Source: Bog-159 sp963785255 (GTDB lineage Bacteria > Acidobacteriota > Terriglobia > Bryobacterales > Bryobacteraceae). From it: DNA of 64,000 nucleotides. The first letter of the stretch is position 1. Each line of letters opens with the position of its first letter. Location: positions 310,001 to 374,000 of the forward strand of contig CAWAUR010000003.1 in NCBI GenBank assembly GCA_963785255.1. Reading direction: 5' to 3'. The position numbers were made by a program, and so were the translations under genes. Shown piece by piece: positions 60,581 through 64,000 of the stretch. Under the pieces are notes generated by a model. That model saw nothing but the letters and a program-made list of their open reading frames with translations. It was not told the origin of the DNA and did no database searches.

Positions 60581-61357
60581 GTGCCGGCTCGAGTGAGCGA
60601 AGCCTTCGTGCTCCGAAGTTATCCCTTCAAGGAAGCGGACCTCGTTGTCAGCTTTCTGACGCGCGACCAGGGAAAGCTGCGCGGCGTGGCCCGGCGGGCG
60701 CGCCGTCCGAAAAGCCCGTTCGGCGCCGGATTGGAACGGCTCTCGCAAGTGCGCATGTCCTATTTCCAGCGCGAAAACCGGGAGTTAGTCAACCTGGATT
60801 CTTGCGAGTTGCTGGTGTCTCAGTTCCGCCTGCTGTCCGATTACCGGGCGGCGGTGGCGCTGGATTATTTCGCGGAAGTTACAGATCAGTTACTGCCGGC
60901 GGCCGAACCGAACGATAAGTTCTTCCGCCTGCTGGCGGCCGTGCTGGAAGATATGCGCGCCCCGGGTTCCAACGGCCCTGCGGGCGTCTGGCGCGCCGTC
61001 ACATATTTCAGCCTGTGGGCCGTGCGGCTATCGGGTTTCTTGCCCGATCTGCATGTCTGCCTGGGCTGCGGCAGCTTGCTCGCCGATGGCGAAAAGCGCG
61101 AGCGGGCGTTTTTCCTGGGCGGCCGCGAAGGATTGATGTGCGTGGAATGCCGCCGCGCGGCGGGCGCGGGAAGTTGGGAATTGAGCGGAGAATCGAGAGC
61201 GATGGCGGAAGAAATGCTGCGGAAACCGGTGGCGCAAATCGGACCGGCGAACTGGCCGCGCGAACTTTGCGCCGACTTGCGCCGGTTCCTGGTGCAGCAG
61301 ATCGAAGGGCACATCGAGCGCAGGCTGATTACGCCCGCCGTTTTGGAAGCTGAATAG
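60581..61357 (+). CDS. recO: DNA repair protein RecO
   Basis: 258 residues with a GTG start. N-terminal OB fold (SEAFVLRSYPFKEADLVVSFLTRDQGKLRGVARRARRPKSPFGAGLERLSQV) and the later zinc-binding CLGCGS / CVECRR pair, both typical of RecO. It helps RecR load RecA on single-stranded DNA and anneals strands in the RecFOR pathway. The stop codon is followed 3 nt later by the glyQ ATG, so recO-glyQ-glyS is likely one operon. Confidence 0.93.
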   Translation: MPARVSEAFVLRSYPFKEADLVVSFLTRDQGKLRGVARRARRPKSPFGAGLERLSQVRMSYFQRENRELVNLDSCELLVSQFRLLSDYRAAVALDYFAEVTDQLLPAAEPNDKFFRLLAAVLEDMRAPGSNGPAGVWRAVTYFSLWAVRLSGFLPDLHVCLGCGSLLADGEKRERAFFLGGREGLMCVECRRAAGAGSWELSGESRAMAEEMLRKPVAQIGPANWPRELCADLRRFLVQQIEGHIERRLITPAVLEAE

Positions 61358-61360
61358 ACG

Positions 61361-62254
61361 ATGGAGTCGTTTCAGGAAATCATCTTCAAGCTGAAACAGT
61401 ATTGGGCCCAGCGCGGCTGCATCATTCAGGAACCTTATGATGTGGAAGTCGGCGCCGGCACCATGTGCCCGGAAACGTTCCTGCGCGTGCTCGGGCCGAA
61501 GCCTTATCGGGTAGCCTACGTGCAGCCCAGCCGCCGTCCCGCCGACGGACGTTACGGCGAGAATCCCAATCGCCTCTACAAGCATTCGCAACTGCAAGTC
61601 ATCCTGAAACCATCGCCCGCCGATGTCATCGAGCAGTATCTCGGCAGCCTGGAAGCGGTGGGCATCGATCTGACCAAGCACGATATCAAGTTCGAGGAAG
61701 ACAACTGGGAAGCGCCTACGCTGGGCGCTTGGGGCATCGGCTGGCAGGTGATGCTCGATGGTTTGGAGGTCACCCAGTTCACTTATTTTCAGCAGTGCGG
61801 CGGGATCGACTTGGACTTAGTGCCCGCCGAACTGACTTACGGACTGGAGCGTCTGACAGCTTTCTTACAGGTGAAGGACAGCGTCTACGATATCGAGTGG
61901 GCGCCGGGTTTCACTTACGGCGATGTGCGCTTGCAGGATGAATTGCAGTTCTCGGTTTATAACTTCGAGATGGCCGATGTGGCGACGTTGTGGAAGCTGT
62001 TCGATCTGCATGAAGGCGAAGCCGCGCGGCTGCTGGCGGCGTATCCGAAGTCGGCCGAAGATGCGACGCTGAAGGCGCGATTTCCGCTGTTGCCCGCTTA
62101 CGATCAGGTGTTGAAGTGTTCGAACTTATTTAATACGCTGGATGCGCGCGGCGCGATCAGCGTCACCGAGCGCGTGGGGGTGATCCAGCGTGTGCGCAAG
62201 CTGGCGGTGGGCGTGGCGCACGCCTGGGCCGATCAGCAGGGAGGCGCGCAATGA
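61361..62254 (+). CDS. glyQ: glycyl-tRNA synthetase alpha subunit
   Basis: 297 residues. FQEIIFKLKQYWAQRGCIIQEPYDVEVGAGTMCPETFLRVLGPKPY is the conserved N-terminus of the alpha subunit of the alpha2beta2 glycyl-tRNA synthetase, and YVQPSRRPADGRYGENPNRLYKHSQLQVILKP contains class II motif residues. It binds ATP and glycine for activation. The stop overlaps the glyS start in ATGA. Confidence 0.97.
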   Translation: MESFQEIIFKLKQYWAQRGCIIQEPYDVEVGAGTMCPETFLRVLGPKPYRVAYVQPSRRPADGRYGENPNRLYKHSQLQVILKPSPADVIEQYLGSLEAVGIDLTKHDIKFEEDNWEAPTLGAWGIGWQVMLDGLEVTQFTYFQQCGGIDLDLVPAELTYGLERLTAFLQVKDSVYDIEWAPGFTYGDVRLQDELQFSVYNFEMADVATLWKLFDLHEGEAARLLAAYPKSAEDATLKARFPLLPAYDQVLKCSNLFNTLDARGAISVTERVGVIQRVRKLAVGVAHAWADQQGGAQ

Positions 62255-64000
62255 GCCTGCCTTTTCTGCTGGAGATCGGCACGGAAGAGATTCCGGATTG
62301 GATGATCGAGGGCGCGCTGGCGAGCCTGAAGAGCCAACTGGACGGGCTGGGCATGGCGGCGCGCATGGACGCTACGCCGCGGCGGTTGGTGGCTCGCGCG
62401 GAAGGGCTGCTCGAGCGATTGCCGGATACCGAAGAGCGCGTGAACGGGCCGCGCAAGAACGCACCCGAGAAAGCCGTGGAGGGTTTCGCGCGCAAGCAAG
62501 GCGTGACACCAGCCGATCTGACAATCGACGGCGAATATTACACGTTTCTGCGCAAGGCGCCCGGCCGCCGGATGATCGAGGTGCTGGCCGAGTCACTGCC
62601 TGGCATCATCCTGAAGATCGCGTTTCCAAAGACGATGTATTGGACCAACAAGAGCGGTCCGCGCTTCATTCGTCCGATTCGCTGGATTGTGGCGCTGTTA
62701 GGCGGCGAAGTGATTCCTTTCGAAATAGCTGACGTTCACTCCGGCAATGTGACCTACGGACATCGCCGTCTCGCCGCCTCGCTACTGAGCCGCGACCGTA
62801 AGGGAGCGGTTGTCGCTATAGAAACCTACGAACAAACCCTCCGCGACAACTACGTCATCCTCTCCGCCACCGAACGCCGCAAGAAAATCGAAGATGAAAT
62901 CGGGACTTTCGGCGTGCGCTTGAAACCCGACGCCTCGCTGCTCGAAACGCTCGTCTATCTCACCGAATATCCCACTCCAATCCTTGGCGAATTCGATCCG
63001 CAGTTCCTCGAACTGCCCGAAGAAGTTCTTGTCACCGTAATGCGCCACCATCAGAAATATTTCTCGGTAGCTAGGACAGGCCAGGAGGCCTGTCCTACAG
63101 CGGCCGACGGAGCCGGCCATCTTGCGCCTCGGTTCGTTGCCGTGATGAACACCAGCGCCGACCCTGAAGGACTGGTTCGCCGCGGTAACGAACGCGTTCT
63201 GCGCGCGCGCTTCAACGATGCGCGCTTCTTCTGGCAGACCGATCAGAAAAAGAAGCTGGCGGACCGCGTGGAGGATCTCGCCCACGTAACCTTTCAAGCT
63301 AAGCTGGGATCGTATCTGGAAAAGACCGAACGCGTGGTGAAGTTAGTAAAAGAACTCGGCGGCGACGAGCGCGCGCAGCGCGCGGCGCGCCTGGCTAAGT
63401 GCGATCTAACTACGGAATTAGTGAAAGAGTTCACGGAATTGCAAGGCGTGGTCGGCGGATTATATTCCCGCGCGCAAGGCGAGCCGGAAGAAGTCTGGCA
63501 GGCGATTTACGATCATTACAAGCCGGAGAGCATGGAAGATGCCGTCCCGCGCAGCCTTGCCGGCCGGCTCGTTTCTATTGCCGATAAGCTCGATACGTTG
63601 CGCGGATGCTTCCGCGTCGGCCTGATCCCCACCGGCTCCCGCGATCCGTTCGCGCTGCGCCGCGCCGCGCAAGGCGTGGTAAAGATCGCGGTCGAAGGCC
63701 GCCTGTCGATTCCGCTGCCGAACCTCATCGGGGACGATCGCCAACTCGCCGAATTTGTCGAAGAGCGCGTGAAATTCTATTTCCGCGACGTGCGCGGCTT
63801 CGCGTATGACGAAGTGAATGCCGCCGTAGCCGCGGGCTGGAGCGATCTGCCGGATTTGGAATCGCGTCTGCTGCGTCTGAAGGCCATCCGACCTACGCCC
63901 GATTTCGAGCCGCTGGCCGCCAGCTTCAAGCGCATCAAAAACATCCTGCGCCAGGCCGCCTTCGAAGGTGGACCGTTTACGCCGGCGCTCCTCGAATCCG
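62251..64000 (+). CDS. glyS: glycyl-tRNA synthetase beta subunit with two repeat-derived inserts (3' end outside window)
   Basis: The frame is open for 583 codons to the window edge; a full GlyS has about 690. Family blocks are present: LLEIGTEEIPDWMI, FPKTMYW, RFIRPIRWIVALLGG, MRHHQKYFSV, VMNTSADPEGLVRRGNERVLRARFNDARFFW, LAKCDLTTELVKEFTELQGVVGGLYS and GSRDPFALRRAAQGVVKI. Two stretches do not belong to the family: residues about 178-187 (LSRDRKGAV-like) and about 274-284 (RTGQEACPT). They are coded by the palindromes at 62782-62811 and 63072-63097 and keep the frame open. The catalytic and tRNA-binding role is known from the family; whether the inserts are tolerated is inferred from the intact frame. 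Confidence 0.93.
   Translation, partial: MSLPFLLEIGTEEIPDWMIEGALASLKSQLDGLGMAARMDATPRRLVARAEGLLERLPDTEERVNGPRKNAPEKAVEGFARKQGVTPADLTIDGEYYTFLRKAPGRRMIEVLAESLPGIILKIAFPKTMYWTNKSGPRFIRPIRWIVALLGGEVIPFEIADVHSGNVTYGHRRLAASLLSRDRKGAVVAIETYEQTLRDNYVILSATERRKKIEDEIGTFGVRLKPDASLLETLVYLTEYPTPILGEFDPQFLELPEEVLVTVMRHHQKYFSVARTGQEACPTAADGAGHLAPRFVAVMNTSADPEGLVRRGNERVLRARFNDARFFWQTDQKKKLADRVEDLAHVTFQAKLGSYLEKTERVVKLVKELGGDERAQRAARLAKCDLTTELVKEFTELQGVVGGLYSRAQGEPEEVWQAIYDHYKPESMEDAVPRSLAGRLVSIADKLDTLRGCFRVGLIPTGSRDPFALRRAAQGVVKIAVEGRLSIPLPNLIGDDRQLAEFVEERVKFYFRDVRGFAYDEVNAAVAAGWSDLPDLESRLLRLKAIRPTPDFEPLAASFKRIKNILRQAAFEGGPFTPALLES
62782..62811 (+). repeat. glyS: family C arm inside glyS, in frame
   Basis: TACTGAGCCGCGACCGTAAG and the following GGAGCGGT are identical over 28 bp to the family C arm inside the element at 22894-23022. 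It codes LLSRDRKGAV in the glyS frame. Confidence 0.9.
63072..63097 (+). repeat. glyS: complete family A palindrome inside glyS, in frame
   Basis: Perfect 11-bp arms TAGGACAGGCC / GGCCTGTCCTA around AGGA. It codes RTGQEACPT in the glyS frame. The intergenic copy at 54029-54052 has the same loop. Confidence 0.92.

Noticed and set aside
1..64000. rRNA, tRNA, riboswitch or tmRNA genes
   Set aside because: I looked for cloverleaf-like and conserved RNA patterns in gene-free stretches and saw none; a covariance-model search would be needed to exclude small RNAs.

Overview
The window looks like chromosomal DNA of an Acidobacteriota bacterium, probably a Solibacter/Bryobacter-like member of the Terriglobia. 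This rests on family content: two VWFA-related secreted proteins of the acidobacterial type, two large ADOP-type (acidobacterial) MacB-like permeases, a CRTAC1 (FG-GAP plus UnbV) protein, an M56 protease fused to a GWxTD domain, and GC-rich DNA with long shadow ORFs on both strands. I see no rRNA, tRNA, CRISPR array, integrase, transposase or prophage.

Layout. 1-8.2 kb: the end of a Gly/Pro-rich protein, an SDR, a radical SAM protein of the spore-photoproduct-lyase-like group, HicAB-like and VapBC toxin-antitoxin pairs around an ALDH7-type dehydrogenase, a VWFA-related protein and an SRPBCC protein. 8.3-18.7 kb: GH57 glycosidase, a beta-propeller phosphoesterase, three secreted low-complexity proteins (Gly/Tyr-rich, Pro/Gln-rich, DUF3300) and NAD+ synthetase. 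18.8-27.9 kb: second VWFA-related protein, small proteins, an outer-membrane barrel, then a pentahaem cytochrome-TPR protein translationally coupled to a CRTAC1 protein. 27.9-37.3 kb: a frameshifted ADOP permease, a blaI/M56-GWxTD operon, CDF transporter, myo-inositol oxygenase, S1/P1 nuclease, a truncated ATPase and GH127. 37.3-46.2 kb: BON protein, osmoprotectant-binding lipoprotein, a LolA-like/TlpA fusion, a second phosphoesterase, pyruvate carboxylase. 46.2-54.6 kb: MntA/HepT pair (hepT frameshifted), glcE-glcF, DUF72, an intact ADOP permease, a thioredoxin-like protein. 54.7-64 kb: GH20 hexosaminidase, winged-helix/TPR regulator, alpha/beta hydrolase, orphan BrnA-like antitoxin, recO, glyQ and the first 1,750 nt of glyS.

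The lifestyle suggested is a soil saprotroph that degrades carbohydrate polymers (GH57, GH127, GH20), oxidises inositol, glycolate and lysine-derived aldehydes, and has many secreted or envelope proteins.

The most interesting signal is not a gene. At least four families of short palindromic repeats are scattered through the window. Most are intergenic, but two different families sit in frame inside glyS, and others encode the last roughly 90 residues of the pentahaem cytochrome. This resembles the coding-sequence-invading palindromes (RPEs) known from Rickettsia. One repeat pair is enclosed in a 129-bp element with 17-bp terminal inverted repeats and a CTAA target-site duplication. A second pattern is a TAnnnT-like -10 box placed about 6 nt before the start codon of many genes that lack a Shine-Dalgarno sequence, which suggests widespread leaderless transcription. 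Single-base indels in the first ADOP gene and in hepT may be decay or sequencing error.
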